Below, one piece after another: positions 47,601 to 57,629 of a stretch of 64,000 nt of DNA. The stretch is from Micropterix aruncella. Lineage: Eukaryota; Arthropoda; Insecta; Lepidoptera; Micropterigidae. Each line of letters starts with the position of its first letter. The first letter of the stretch is position 1. The stretch lies in contig OX155973.1 in assembly GCA_944548615.1 (NCBI GenBank), positions 19,755,543-19,819,542 on the forward strand. The letters are read 5' to 3'. Position numbers and translations under genes: made by a program. The notes below the pieces were generated by a model that made no database searches, was not told the origin of the DNA, and saw only the letters and a program-made list of their open reading frames with translations.

Positions 47601-50600
47601 GCAATCAGAATTTAGTAAAGTCTACTGCCTAACCGCCCAACATATGGAAGGGCGAACAAATTACATATAATCCTGTAAAGGTCTTACTATTGAAATAACT
47701 ATAATAAAAGACACATTCTATGCTTAATAAAAGTGGAGAATTATACCATACTTTGGTAACCGATTTAAGACAAGGGTTTTAACCCTTTGAGAGGTTTTGG
47801 CGAGCACATGGCTTGATTAATTCTCATGACCCCGAGATAGGGCGAAATGAACAAACATACCTACATTCCTTTCCTCAACATCCTTTTTAGCCAACAAACA
47901 GGCCTTATTAACGTAGAATGAAAAACTTCCTGTCCGCTTAAGATCAACAAACTTCGATGCCCATCCAGTAAAATCATACCAACAATATTACTCGCCGTTT
48001 CGGCATATAATTAAGGTTAGGGATTACGTCTACTAAGAATTGTACTATCATCATCTCTATCATTACAACGCTGCTTCAAGGAAGACGAGTACTTCGCTGA
48101 AATTATAATATACAGAAACATAGATTGTGACGATGAGGCTTTCCGCACCTGAGACCTTCTGACTCGAAAGGGGTGTGGAACGCTTTGTTCAACCACAACG
48201 ACCGGCTGAGTATTCCGCCTTTAAGAGCGGTTACTTGGAAGGAAAACCTTGAATTAAATCGACGCTTCTCGCCATTGGGCACAACAACATCAATCATTAT
48301 AAATCAGAGGCTAGTGCTGTTTTCCGGAGCGACAACTTCAAGTAGTCAATGGCGTCATGATAAAGCCGCTGCTTGTGAGGATGGCGACTTTGCCCGCACT
48401 GCGGCTCATAACTGCCCTTTTTTCCTTACGCAGGTTTTTGTTTGACAAATTTGGCGAACGAGACATTCAATCTGACCTCAGCATTGTTAAATTTATTTGG
48501 CCGACACTAGTCTGAGAAGACTGTTACTGTCGCTGAATGATGCAAGGGTCGCCTACCCATTCGACAAAGCTGACTGTACTCAACCACAACGTGGATGAGG
48601 TCTTTCCATCAGTGTTGTTTGGATATACCAAGGAGGTGGCCAAGTGTTACCAATTACATAGCCTACACCGCTGCTTGCTACGGATGACAACCTGTACGCA
48701 TGTGACTGTCCCTCCGGGCGACGCTGGCTTACATACCGTCCTGCTGCCCGTAACGCAGGTGTACGCCGGACGTATGACGTGGCATGAGAAAATCTAATTG
48801 GAATCCAACAACCACAAACTAAGGATCCACCAATCCTTTACGACAAACAGAAAGCGAGCTGCCACACAGTGGCCAGACTTCTTTCGATAGAGGTGTCTAA
48901 GGTTCCAACCAAGCATCCCTATTTGTACAATCCCTGTAGGCACAACACCATCTGTGGCAGGATATCTCCAAGATATCCCCATCTGTGCCATGTTGGAAGC
49001 GTGTCGAAAGGATTGAAGAGGCATCCATACCTTTTTGCTACCTGGTGATGGCACGTAGTGCTTATTCACGCACACACGAACAGCTTGAGTCTACAAAGAC
49101 CACCCCAGTAGTGTTGTGTAAACGTCAGATCCCACATTAACTTGTTTGTACGAGACGTTCGCGAAAGGCCTTGGCTCTTTAGGTAAGGAGATAGAGGCGT
49201 CTATATGGGGTTATGGAGGAGGGCGCTTAAAAACCCAAAACCCAACCAAAAACCTTACCCAATATTCTTACATCCTTCAAACTATCCATCACCCAGAAAA
49301 TGTTCATAAACCCATAATTTCGACATGAATTCGACTAATTATAATACTTCTATACCCTTTACACACTGTACCATGCAAGCACACACACATATATTGCCTT
49401 ATTACACTTTACATATATAATTTATAATATTATCATAAGCATTATTATCATTCAGTCATAAGAAATTCTATACATCCTATACCTATAACCCTATAAACCA
49501 AACCATAATACTCATCATTGCATTACGAATTTAATGATATGTCACATCAATATTTCGTTCCTAACACCTCCCATCCGGTAGCTTCGTGAGGTAACAGTAC
49601 CTACCCCTCCCCTCTCTTGTCAGATCAGCGAGCGCGATCTACCAGGTTCTAGGAATCGCCCCACAGCCTTAGAATCGATCCCATCCACCGCGGTCTTAAT
49701 TATATCAAGGATCTTTATACTGTCAAGAATTGCAAACAATCTTTATGTAGCTTCGACATGACTTAACGTCATCATCAACCCTTCCACCGACCATCTAATC
49801 ATTACATGACTCCTCCCAGAATGTACGCATGTACTTAAATAAGGCACCAAACGCCAATAGCGCCAACTACCTATAGAAACTTTAACCATTCGCCTCATAG
49901 AGGCCGTTCCCCCAATCAAACTCCGACCACAACACCCCTCTTTACGTCCTCACATAATCAGGCCCCTCCCATTTAAGGTACTACACAAACTTTCACCCCA
50001 GAGGGCCCTTACGTTATCATATCCACAATATAATCAATGTTCCCTCATGTCCCGTACTACAATCCAATTACATGCATTCAATCCTAGCAGCCACACCTCT
50101 ACTCCCACTATACATCCCATACATCATCCCTTCCAAGCTCAATACACCCATCCACAACGGACATTTCTCTTTCTCCCACTCTTTCTTATGTATTACAGAG
50201 TCTTCGTATCCTGAAAGAAGATTACGTCATCTGAAGAGTATGGACACGCCTAATCAAGTAGGATCACTCTATTTATATTATAATTAACTGTTTTCAGGAA
50301 CTACGCCCCTGCAGGCCACCTTCATCGACTAATCTACTATGATCGCTTATGTACCTCTTCCTAAACTATATATCCAAGCTTTTAACCATTCGGGTTTCGC
50401 GTGGGGCTAATAACTTACTATGAAAGGCGGGGCTAAGAAAATTAACGTATCAAGGAAAATCTATCATTAGTAATAAGCTTTATCAACCAATGACCGTATA
50501 GATAGGAGGGCCGTCCCTAAACTCAGGAAGACTTATATATTCAGCTCAGCTTAGGTATTATTGTTGTATCTATATATATATTTATGTATTTAAACTAGGG

Positions 50601-50653
50601 CTTTTCAGCTGTTCCATGGAGATTCTATCTCTATGGGGCCCTGGATTGTCTCA
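41633..50653 (+). repeat. Right (3') LTR, 9,021 bp
   Basis: It is collinear with 15379-24399 at a constant offset of 26,254, with no indel and no substitution seen in the stretches compared. Conceptual translations of all short frames are identical between the copies. The right end TCTCA at 50649-50653 abuts host sequence 'acaagtaggagtggcc', which is the middle of the interrupted DUF7869-type gene. Confidence 0.92.
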
Positions 50654-51065
50654 ACAAGTAGGAGTGGCCACGTATAGGAAAGATTTGTTCGATTTTTTTG
50701 AAACGTCCATTGTCTACAAGGCCCATGTTTAAACGTACTGAGGTGTTATTTTTGTTCTGATCTGCACAGTTGTCACAGAACAGCATCAGAGTTTCGACTT
50801 TGATATCTATAATATATACTCGTTTATGTACATCATTAGAAAAGAACACACCTCATCGGCCCCTTTTTTTGCCTGTCCCTCATGGTATATGAACAGTACG
50901 TTCTTCCCTGTCCTCAAGTTATGAATATAGAATACTGACACTAATAACTGGCGAAAATAAAATAAATCTTGGACAGGAATGATCGGTAGGCTTCCCTTGT
51001 CGCTTCAGTTTCCCATTCTGAGCCTGTATCTCCCATGATGCAACTAGATACTTTTTCACTCGTTG
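50654..51065 (-). pseudogene. DUF7869-type gene, upstream half, interrupted by the giant element
   Basis: Minus-strand translation gives SLPIIPVQDLFYFRQLLVS, then YIHNLRTGKNVLFIYHEGQ and KKGADEVCSFLMMYINEY. After a frame shift near 50822 come VETLMLFCDNCADQNKNNTS, LVDNGRFKKIEQIFPI and RGHSYL at the LTR boundary. The blocks 'YHEG...KGA.EVCS', 'DNC..QNKN' and 'RF.KIE..FP.RGHS' are the conserved centre of this family. The remainder continues at 15378. The frame shift near 50822 suggests that the gene was already inactive, unless a small intron is present. Nothing recognisable is seen upstream of about 51065, so the N-terminus is missing or diverged. Confidence 0.75.
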
Positions 51066-51323
51066 GAGTAACACAACACACAGACACAATAGTCTAATAG
51101 TAAATCAGCTGATACAATGGCAGCTAATGACGTAAACGTCAGTTAAACGTTTGATAGACAAACTCAGTGCTGCCACACATTGAATGTAAAAACAACCTAT
51201 ATCCTGGATAAAGGTGGATTTTATGCTCATCGAAAACTTGGTGCCCAAATAAAAGTAGGTTCTAGTATAGGTAAGAGGTTGTTTATAAGCTCAATCGATA
51301 GACAACATTAACTAACAAAAAAG

Positions 51324-51824
51324 TTGGTTTTGAAATTTTGTTCGAAGAGGTCGTTTTTACAATCAGCCATTCATTTAACTACAAAACCTTTCTCAATAAT
51401 CGAGAAAGCTACAGATTGGATTCTGGAGGTTGATTCGGTCTCTAAGCAGTATAAATTCCCTGAAAGTCTCGGATGCACAGCCCTCCGTCCAGATATAACT
51501 CTTTACTCTCTATCTCGGAAGGTGGCTCTTATTGTAGAATTAACTGTTCCATGGGAATCAAATATCCCAAAAGACCACGAGTACAAATTAAATAAATACC
51601 ATGATCTTGCAAATGCCGTAACCCGGAACGGCTTCACTGTTCACCTTCACGCGGTGGAAGTTGGCGCTCGTGGCCTGCCAGCTAAATCTCTATTTCACCT
51701 CTTTAAAGATCTTGGCCTTTCCAGAAAAATAATCAACTCTTTCTTAGAAAAATTATCTAAAACTGCGATTTGCGCATCTCAAATTCTATGGCTTCGAAGG
51801 GGGAGTGAATGGGTGGCAAGGTGA
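51324..51824 (+). CDS. Retroelement-type C-terminal domain resembling a PD-(D/E)xK nuclease (166 aa fragment)
   Basis: The frame contains ALRPDITLY (53-61), VALIVELTVPWES (67-79), KLNKYHDL (88-95), AVEVGARGL (110-118) and a helical C-terminus ending ASQILWLRRGSEW. This succession is one I associate with the C-terminal domain of reverse-transcriptase-like proteins in many invertebrates. The RPD...ELT...K pattern looks like a restriction-endonuclease-like fold. The upstream RT portion is not visible here, so the piece is probably 5'-truncated; the Met at 51324 need not be a true start. It may be intact as a small ORF but is most likely a fragment. Confidence 0.55.
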   Translation: MVLKFCSKRSFLQSAIHLTTKPFSIIEKATDWILEVDSVSKQYKFPESLGCTALRPDITLYSLSRKVALIVELTVPWESNIPKDHEYKLNKYHDLANAVTRNGFTVHLHAVEVGARGLPAKSLFHLFKDLGLSRKIINSFLEKLSKTAICASQILWLRRGSEWVAR

Positions 51825-52399
51825 ACGCTCACATGTGGCAAGACAGCTGTCCTAAACCTACCACAGCCGGTTCGTAAGTCCGGAATCCACTGCTCACCCC
51901 CCCAGAAGTGTAAAAAATAGTATTATGATGGGCCCGACTCCGGTCGGTGAATTCCATGGCAGCTCCGTTTGTATTTATTTATTATTAGATAGACTAATAG
52001 ACGGCATTCTATATCTTCGTATTATTTCTGTGATGTTATCAGCCTACATTAAAAATGCGATATTTGGCGGTAATAATAGAATGTTATTATTGTTATCATT
52101 GGTTAAATTATTTAGTTATCAGTCCTTTATAAAGACATTCAATATCGATGTTATTATAGATGGCAAAATAAATAGCTGTTAGTTTGGCCGATCATGCTTT
52201 CATCGCCATCTACGTTTCGCCGCTTCAGAAGGATTGCCAAAACGTAGTATGGAGTTGAGTAATCTAATACCATATATAATAAATAATAGTACGATTAGCA
52301 GCTATTAACATCATCCTTCATTCTTAATAACAATCTTGTAATAGGTACTGCTCCGAACTGGTTTTGTATAGGTTCATATTTTGTGAATACAATGGACTC
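51825..52399. other. Intergenic DNA with a shared ~75-bp repeat
   Basis: At 52070-52130 'aatagaatgttattattgtt atcattggttaaattattt' closely matches 61465-61500 and, less well, 11835-11865. A frame at 51925-52182 covers it but has no motif. Otherwise nothing was recognised. Confidence 0.45.
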
Positions 52400-52686
52400 G
52401 ATTGCGTTTCTTCGTGAACTAAAATCGGAAATTAGTCCGCGTGAACGAGACAAGGCAATACGCTAGAGAGGAATGTGAGATGACTGGTTGTCACTTTTAC
52501 GCATTAAAACTGCCCGCCAAGGTCACATATTACACCGCATGAAATATGCTCGAATTTATTCGGACGAGTATAAGTTTGACAGGTAGTATTAATCGACGAT
52601 CGTTCGTTTCATGTTCCGCTCTAACGTATTGTTCTGTCTCGTTCGCTTGGACTAATTTTAGTTTTAGTTCACAAAGAAACGCAATC
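52400..52686. mobile_element. 287-bp MITE with ~60-bp terminal inverted repeats
   Basis: The left end 'gattgcgtttcttcgtgaac taaaat...' and the right end '...ttttagttcacaaagaaac gcaatc' are inverted copies over about 60 bp with a few differences, including 'attagtcc' and 'gaacgagaca' further in. It is AT-rich and non-coding. A lone end ('caaagaaacgcaatc') occurs at 61993-62007, a truncated relative. Confidence 0.8.
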
Positions 52687-53014
52687 CGGCCCAAATTATG
52701 CTTTATCAAGATGAACACATATTGATGAAAATAAGAAGGTTATCTACCTATTGGACAAGCATGTATGTAAATTGCTGAATCTTTATATTATAAAATTTAT
52801 ATTAGGAAATCTTCTACAACCAGCACGCTCTTTGATTTGGATGAGTGGTGAATTTTTGAAAAGAGATAGAAAAAACTTCTGCATTTCGGTAATAATTGTG
52901 AATAAATCGACAATTAGTCACTTATCCTGAAATTTTACAAAAGACCATTAGTCCGCCAGCAACTGATGTATACAAAACATGGACCCTCATATAAAAAAAA
53001 GATATAGAGAAAGG

Positions 53015-53019
<5 letters not shown>

Positions 53020-53058
<39 letters not shown>
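53020..53058 (+). repeat. (GA)n microsatellite
   Basis: About nineteen GA units, preceded by an imperfect purine stretch. Confidence 0.95.
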
Positions 53059-53061
<3 letters not shown>

Positions 53062-53099
53062 TGAAGCTATGTATGTAAAATTGTATACAAGTGTTCAAG

Positions 53100-53820
53100 T
53101 TACTTAAATCGCATTGTACAACATCTCAAACGAGATCGAAAATGACACAAATGTGTACTCCGTGAGAGGGCCTCTCACGACTGCTTACATTGATGTATGA
53201 CCGAGAGCCAGACGTTAAAAGTATTTTTATAATGCTTTGATTTAATTCATGCCGTTACCGCATCTTACGTAATACGTATAACCTTCTCTTCATAAACTTA
53301 AATGAAACGAGAGATGTTTGCATGTTAGGTATTAGTGTTTAAAAAAATACGATGTATATATGATGTGTGTACAATGTGTGTGTATGTGTGTATGTATGAT
53401 TTTTCAAATATTGTGCCCATTTAAATTACTTAAAAAAGTAGAGCCTTATTGTCTGATTATTTTATATAGTCTTATATCTGTACTTTTAGTTTAAAATGGA
53501 TATCCTAAATTTTATTTGATTATTTAACATTTTACTGACAATTTAAATATTACGATGAATAATTTTACTACGTATCTTTTCAAATTACTTACTGCTTCAA
53601 ATATTAGGCTTCTATTTTGATTATTTATATTTATAGTTTGACAATCTAGTAGTTATTTCTTGACTACCTATGTATGTTCAGTAAAGAGTAGTAACGAGAC
53701 TTACTACCTAACCCAATTATTTTGACACGTAATGTAAATGTAATACGTAATATGCAAACCTGAAATTTTGAACGTGGCTTAGAACACAGAAAAACAGAAT
53801 TATAATAATAATTCAAGAGT
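53100..53820. other. AT-rich DNA, no gene seen
   Basis: There is a short GTGTGTAT tract near 53370-53395 and a near-palindromic 'gtgagagggcctctcacg' at 53162-53179. No coding or known repeat content was recognised. Confidence 0.4.
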
Positions 53821-53827
53821 TGGGTGA

Positions 53828-54178
53828 GTTTTTAATTAGTGACATCCTTGAAGTGAGTGAAGCAATATGAGCAAATAGGCAAAAAAAACTCAATAAAAAA
53901 GTGTTTGTTTCTTTTTATTATTGAAAAATTTGGTATAATAAAAAAATGCATAAAAAGAGTTAAGCGCGTTGTGCCATCTAGCGGTAGGCAAAATATCGCA
54001 AATGTTATATTTTTGCAATATTTTACCTATAGTGGAGCGCGCTCAACGTTTGTCAAACTTTTATTTATCAGTGAGGTTTTTCAAATCTTTCCAAAATTTT
54101 TTTATTGTTTTTCCCATTTTTTTAATCAAAAGTTGCGTATTTGCTCGAATTGATTTAGGATGTCACTAATTTAAAAAA
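53828..54178. mobile_element. MITE family X, copy A (about 350 bp)
   Basis: The ends 'gtttttaattagtgacatcc tt' and 'aggatgtcactaatttaaaa a' face each other. The interior holds 'gtgccatctagcggtaggca aaatat' and later 'attttacctatagtggagcg c'. Copy B is at 58385-58733. The two share termini, inner hairpin words and AT-rich arms. No transposase. Confidence 0.75.
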
Positions 54179-54179
54179 T

Positions 54180-54840
54180 GTCACTAAAACAGGACTTAAC
54201 TTCTTATTTGTATTTTGTATTTTTGAAGACGCCACTACAACACATGGCAGAATAAAATAAAAAACCCAAACAACCGCAATAGTTTCGACTTCATAGATAA
54301 TTGATACTCAAGTTAAATCGAAATTATTATATGTAGAGTTGGATTTATCTGTAATCTGTAGAGTTGGATTTAAAAAAAATCTTTCCTAAAATATAATCCA
54401 TGGTAAACCATTTTTTTTCAATATTTCAAATGCATATTTAAAATCAATTCAACGAAATTCTTTTTAGAAAAGGGTACCTATGTCATACATCCTCGACCAT
54501 AATATTATGATCAAAGACATACTCATAAATTTGCTTATTACAAATAACATTGTTTTTATATATTTTTTATATTTATAAAATAGGCCAGGTGGTAGAATCC
54601 CTGCTCTTGGAATAGTCAAATCGAGTTTACATGATTATGTGGTGTAATTATGTAATTGCTGTACAGATTGTTTTTTTTATTGTAAGAAAAAAATATAAAA
54701 AAATATATATTAAAATAATTTTTAAATAATTTGATCTGCTAACTACCTAAGTAGGTATAAATGAAGTATACATATAGTTAAAATATAAAAAACGTATACT
54801 CAGTAATAAAAAAGTCAAATTGAAACATTACAAATATAAA
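54180..54840. other. AT-rich DNA, no feature seen
   Basis: Includes a local duplication 'gtagagttggatttatctgt aatct' / 'gtagagttggattta' (54331-54372) but nothing that suggests a gene. Confidence 0.4.
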
Positions 54841-55398
54841 TAGGATAGAAAACGAATTTACCGCGTGAAATTTGTAGGACCCGACGTTTCGGTGACGTTG
54901 CAGCCGCCGTTGTCTAGGGTAAACTGAAGAGCTGTCAGTCCGTTGTTTACGTATAACATATATTGGATAACGGAAGTAACCACTGGATGCAGTTTCAAAA
55001 TCCCATTGTTCTATCCAAGGAACAATTCTACTTTCCTCGCATGATCCGGGAAGCCATTGAAATAAGAAGAACTCCGAACTTCAATAGAGATGACGGCTAC
55101 AAACTCTCTTCTACGTGGAACCCTCTTCTTAAAATGTTCCCGCCGCCGAACGCCGAACGCAAAGACGTAAAACAGGATACAGTGAGTGTTGTGTGCAAGA
55201 CGGATTTTAAAAATTCCCGCGCTCCGAGCCCGGCCCCCCACCACCGTTATAACCTACGCAGTGGCGGCAGCGGTTTGCGGCCTACCCGCAAAACAACGGA
55301 CTGACAGCTCTTCAGTTTACCCTAGACAACGGCGGCTGCAACGTCACCGAAACGTCGGGTCCTACAAATTTCACGCGGTAAATTCGTTTTCTATCCTA
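54841..55398. mobile_element. Compact Penelope-like element bounded by ~109-bp inverted arms
   Basis: The left arm (54841-54949) and right arm (about 55290-55398) are exact or near-exact reverse complements. They read from the outside: 'taggatagaaaacgaattta ccgcg', 'acccgacgtttcggtgacgt tgc', 'cgttgtctagggtaaactga agagctgtcagtccgttg'. The ~340-bp interior encodes the tail of a Penelope-like protein. Long inverted arms around a 5'-truncated body are typical of Penelope-like insertions. The same arm recurs, diverged, at 3700, 5141-5301 and 12395-13340. Confidence 0.75.
54963..55304 (+). pseudogene. Penelope-like element C-terminal (GIY-YIG-associated) fragment
   Basis: The frame of 113 residues contains VLSKEQFYFPRMIREAIEIR (about 17-36) and NFNRDDGYKLSSTWNPLL (39-56). 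This is the conserved stretch after the GIY-YIG nuclease in Penelope-like polyproteins ('REAIEI.K....NR..G..LS..W.P'). The GIY-YIG motif itself and the RT are missing, so this is a 3' remnant without catalytic capacity. The stop lies inside the right inverted arm. Confidence 0.7.
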
Positions 55399-55593
55399 TT
55401 TATAATGTCAAACAACCGCGATAGTCTTCGATTTCATATTACAAATATACATTAATAAAAATCAAAATAGCGCAATAGAAATAGTAAGGATATTTTTTTA
55501 ATAATAATCCATGCCCGATTATCCGATTACGATTGTATTTAGTAATGTACAGTCACAAAATTATTTTATTTATTAAAATAATCATGAAAGATT

Positions 55594-55797
55594 GGAATAG
55601 TAGATTGTATCACAAGGGAGCAAAATAATATTTTTACGGCGAGGGCGCTTTTTTGAATCCAGAGCGAAGTGAGGGATTCTAGAGTATAATCCCGAGCGTA
55701 GCGAGGGATTCTTTAGTAAAATCCTGAACGTAGCGAGGGATTCAAAAAAGCGCCCGAGCCAAAAATATTTTACGCCCGAGTGATACACTCTACTATT
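55594..55797. mobile_element. Inverted-repeat module with three internal 'gagcgtagcgagggattc' repeats
   Basis: The arms 'gaatagtagattgtatcaca' (55594) and '...gtgatacactctactattc' (ending 55797) are inverted over ~59 bp, including 'gcgcttttttgaatcc' / 'ggattcaaaaaagcgc'. Between them are three tandem ~29-bp units ending in 'gcga(g)gggattc' (about 55659-55742). Confidence 0.75.
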
Positions 55798-55981
55798 CAT
55801 CAGCCTCTATGAGAAAATAAAAGGCGCCTCTTGCATTTCTCCATTCAATAAAATTTCCATAGGCTTTCATATATTTCTCCCGGGATTTTGCAGGTAATAG
55901 ATACTCAATCACATTTCTTGCCTCAGTTCTAATGCTTTCAGGAGTTAAATCTATACTTTCACTGTCACTTGAAGAAGTCAT
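55793..55981 (-). pseudogene. Recombinase SAM-like N-terminal fragment (62 aa)
   Basis: The minus-strand frame begins MTSSSDSESIDL and contains YLLPAKSREKYMKAYGNFIEW (27-47). This resembles the helical core-binding domain at the N-terminus of tyrosine-recombinase-like (Crypton-type) proteins of arthropods ('LPAKS..RY...Y..F..W'). It runs into the inverted repeat and stops at 55796. The catalytic domain (R...HxxR...Y) is absent. It may be the only coding remnant of the ~760-bp insertion, or a first exon. The family call is tentative. Confidence 0.4.
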
Positions 55982-56192
55982 TTTTCAAAACAAAACGATG
56001 AATTTCTTACAATCCGTGAAAATTGTCGAAAACGCGGGCGATAAAAACAATTGACGTTCGCGCGTTTTTAATTTCATTAGTTTTTTTTAATCAGCCGGCG
56101 GCGCGACTAGGGGCCGTCGTACCAGCCAGTCTTTATTCAAACAATATTGGCGTTAGATTTCTTCGGCGCTGAAGACAAGATGTTCCAAATTC

Positions 56193-56275
56193 AAAAAGTG
56201 CGCCGCAAAAATAAATTGCGGCGCACTTATTCAAAAAGTGAGCCGCAAAGATAATTGCGGCGCACTTATAAAGTT
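56193..56275. repeat. Two tandem hairpins with AAGTGCGCCGCAA arms
   Basis: 'aagtgcgccgcaa' faces 'ttgcggcgcactt' (first hairpin, ~56197-56229). A second copy, 'aagtgagccgcaa ... ttgcggcgcactt', follows directly with the spacer 'attcaaa'. A further 'gggcgcactt' lies at 56298-56307. Confidence 0.85.
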
Positions 56276-57629
56276 TCTTATAGAAAACACCCTTTTGGGC
56301 GCACTTAAAGGCGAGCCAAGTCGTCCTTTTCGAATAGATGGGATGAAAAATTCAATACTCTCAAAATCCATAATAGAATAAATTGGGTCCTATTAATGGA
56401 CTCCTAAATCTCCATTTCAAATGTACGTGAAAATGCTTCACAGCAAGAACCCCCTTTAAGGTACAAAACCCCGAGGTGCGTCATCATGGTCAAACATCAT
56501 CAAATTTGCCTGAATTACGTAATAATTATTATCGGACGTGTTCCGAGTATTTACGATAGTACTATTGTATACGAGCATGGTCGAATTGCGTTCCTCCACA
56601 GTATAACAACCAGTAGCTTTACTCTCGAGCTACAGGGCAATTCGGTAAGAGGGTGCGAGGAACGTGGGCAGAGGGATACGTCCCTATGAACGCGAACGGT
56701 AAACATTACTAGCAGGTAAAGGCTGGCGACATTTTCGAGCGTTCGGATATCTGCGTAGGCCGAGTAGCAGAACATGTGGCGACCATGTCCGAGCCCTAAC
56801 GACTCGTGACGTACCTATTCGCGTTGATTTCAATTTTGTTCTAAGAGAAGCTACTGTCTGGGGTATACTGTGGTTCCTCTAAGTTCAAATTTCCAGCGAT
56901 ATAAATATATCGATACAAATATGATTCATCGATACAAATATAATCATTATAATAATCCACCTCCGATTATCTGATTACGATTAAATTTAGTAATGTTCAT
57001 AGTCACAAAAAGATTTTTTTAAATTAAAATAATCATGAAAGATTTGAAATTTCAATACTCTCAAAATTCACAATAAAATAAATGGTTCTTATTAATGGAC
57101 TGCTAAATCTCCTTTTCTAATGCATGTAAAAATGCTTCACAGCGAGAACCCTATTTTAAGGTACAAAACACTAGGTACGCCCATCATGGTCAAACATCAT
57201 TAAATTTGCCTGAAATTTGGAATAATTACTATCGGACGTGTTCCGTATTTACGAAAGTACGATTGTATACGAGCATGGTTGAATTGCGTTCCTCTAAGTT
57301 CACATTTCTAGCGATACAGTCAAACGGGTAGGTGGTATAAGATACGCCACAGCAGTGATCTCCGTAAAACAGTTCCATATGCAGCTCAATATGATTCATT
57401 GTAGATGGGTATATAGGTAAGTATATAAATGAATAAAACCAAATACCGTAATATACTTATAGAGTACCGTAACATACGTATATGTCTATTTATTGAAGAA
57501 ATATCTTTTTAGCCGCTTCCCGCTGTTTTCGACGCGTAATGGTATGTCTAGGAGGCGCCATAGCCGAAGTATTCCGATTTTTTAAATAAAATTTAAATTA
57601 AATCCTTTATAACTATTAATAGGCACTAA

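Larger units (their letters stand above)
15379..50653 (+). mobile_element. Giant Ty3/gypsy-type LTR retrotransposon, 35,275 bp, apparently complete
   Basis: Two 9,021-bp direct repeats with TGAGA...TCTCA ends enclose a 17,233-bp interior that holds a primer-site-like TGG motif, gag and pol in the expected order on the plus strand. Usual insect Ty3/gypsy elements are 5-9 kb with LTRs of 0.2-1.5 kb, so this one is several times larger. The excess lies in the LTRs (18 kb) and an 11-kb leader, not in coding capacity. The LTR copies are in perfect register (offset 26,254 throughout), implying a very recent insertion. Flanking host bases are 'gtaa' on the left and 'acaa' on the right, so a clean 4-6 bp target duplication is not visible. 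No polypurine tract abuts the right LTR. The insertion splits a DUF7869-type gene. Confidence 0.9.
55507..57300. repeat. Large direct duplication, first copy interrupted by an insertion
   Basis: 55507-55592 ('tgcccgattatccgattacg ... aatcatgaaagat') matches 56957-57045. 56353-56600 ('aatactctcaaaatccataa ... gaattgcgttcctcca') matches 57053-57296. In the second copy the two halves are adjacent, while in the first they are separated by ~760 bp. So the first copy contains an insertion (about 55594-56350). Confidence 0.75.

Noticed and set aside
15379..50653. Explanation of the 9-kb direct repeat as a segmental duplication or assembly artefact
   Set aside because: TG...CA ends, the adjacent primer-like site, enclosed gag-pol, and a host gene split exactly at the two outer ends all fit an LTR element better. 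An artefact in one LTR's sequence cannot be excluded.
54880..55380. Hammerhead ribozyme in the Penelope-like arms ('cgaaacgtcgggtc')
   Set aside because: The GAAAC-like word is present but I did not find the CTGANGA core in a compatible position.
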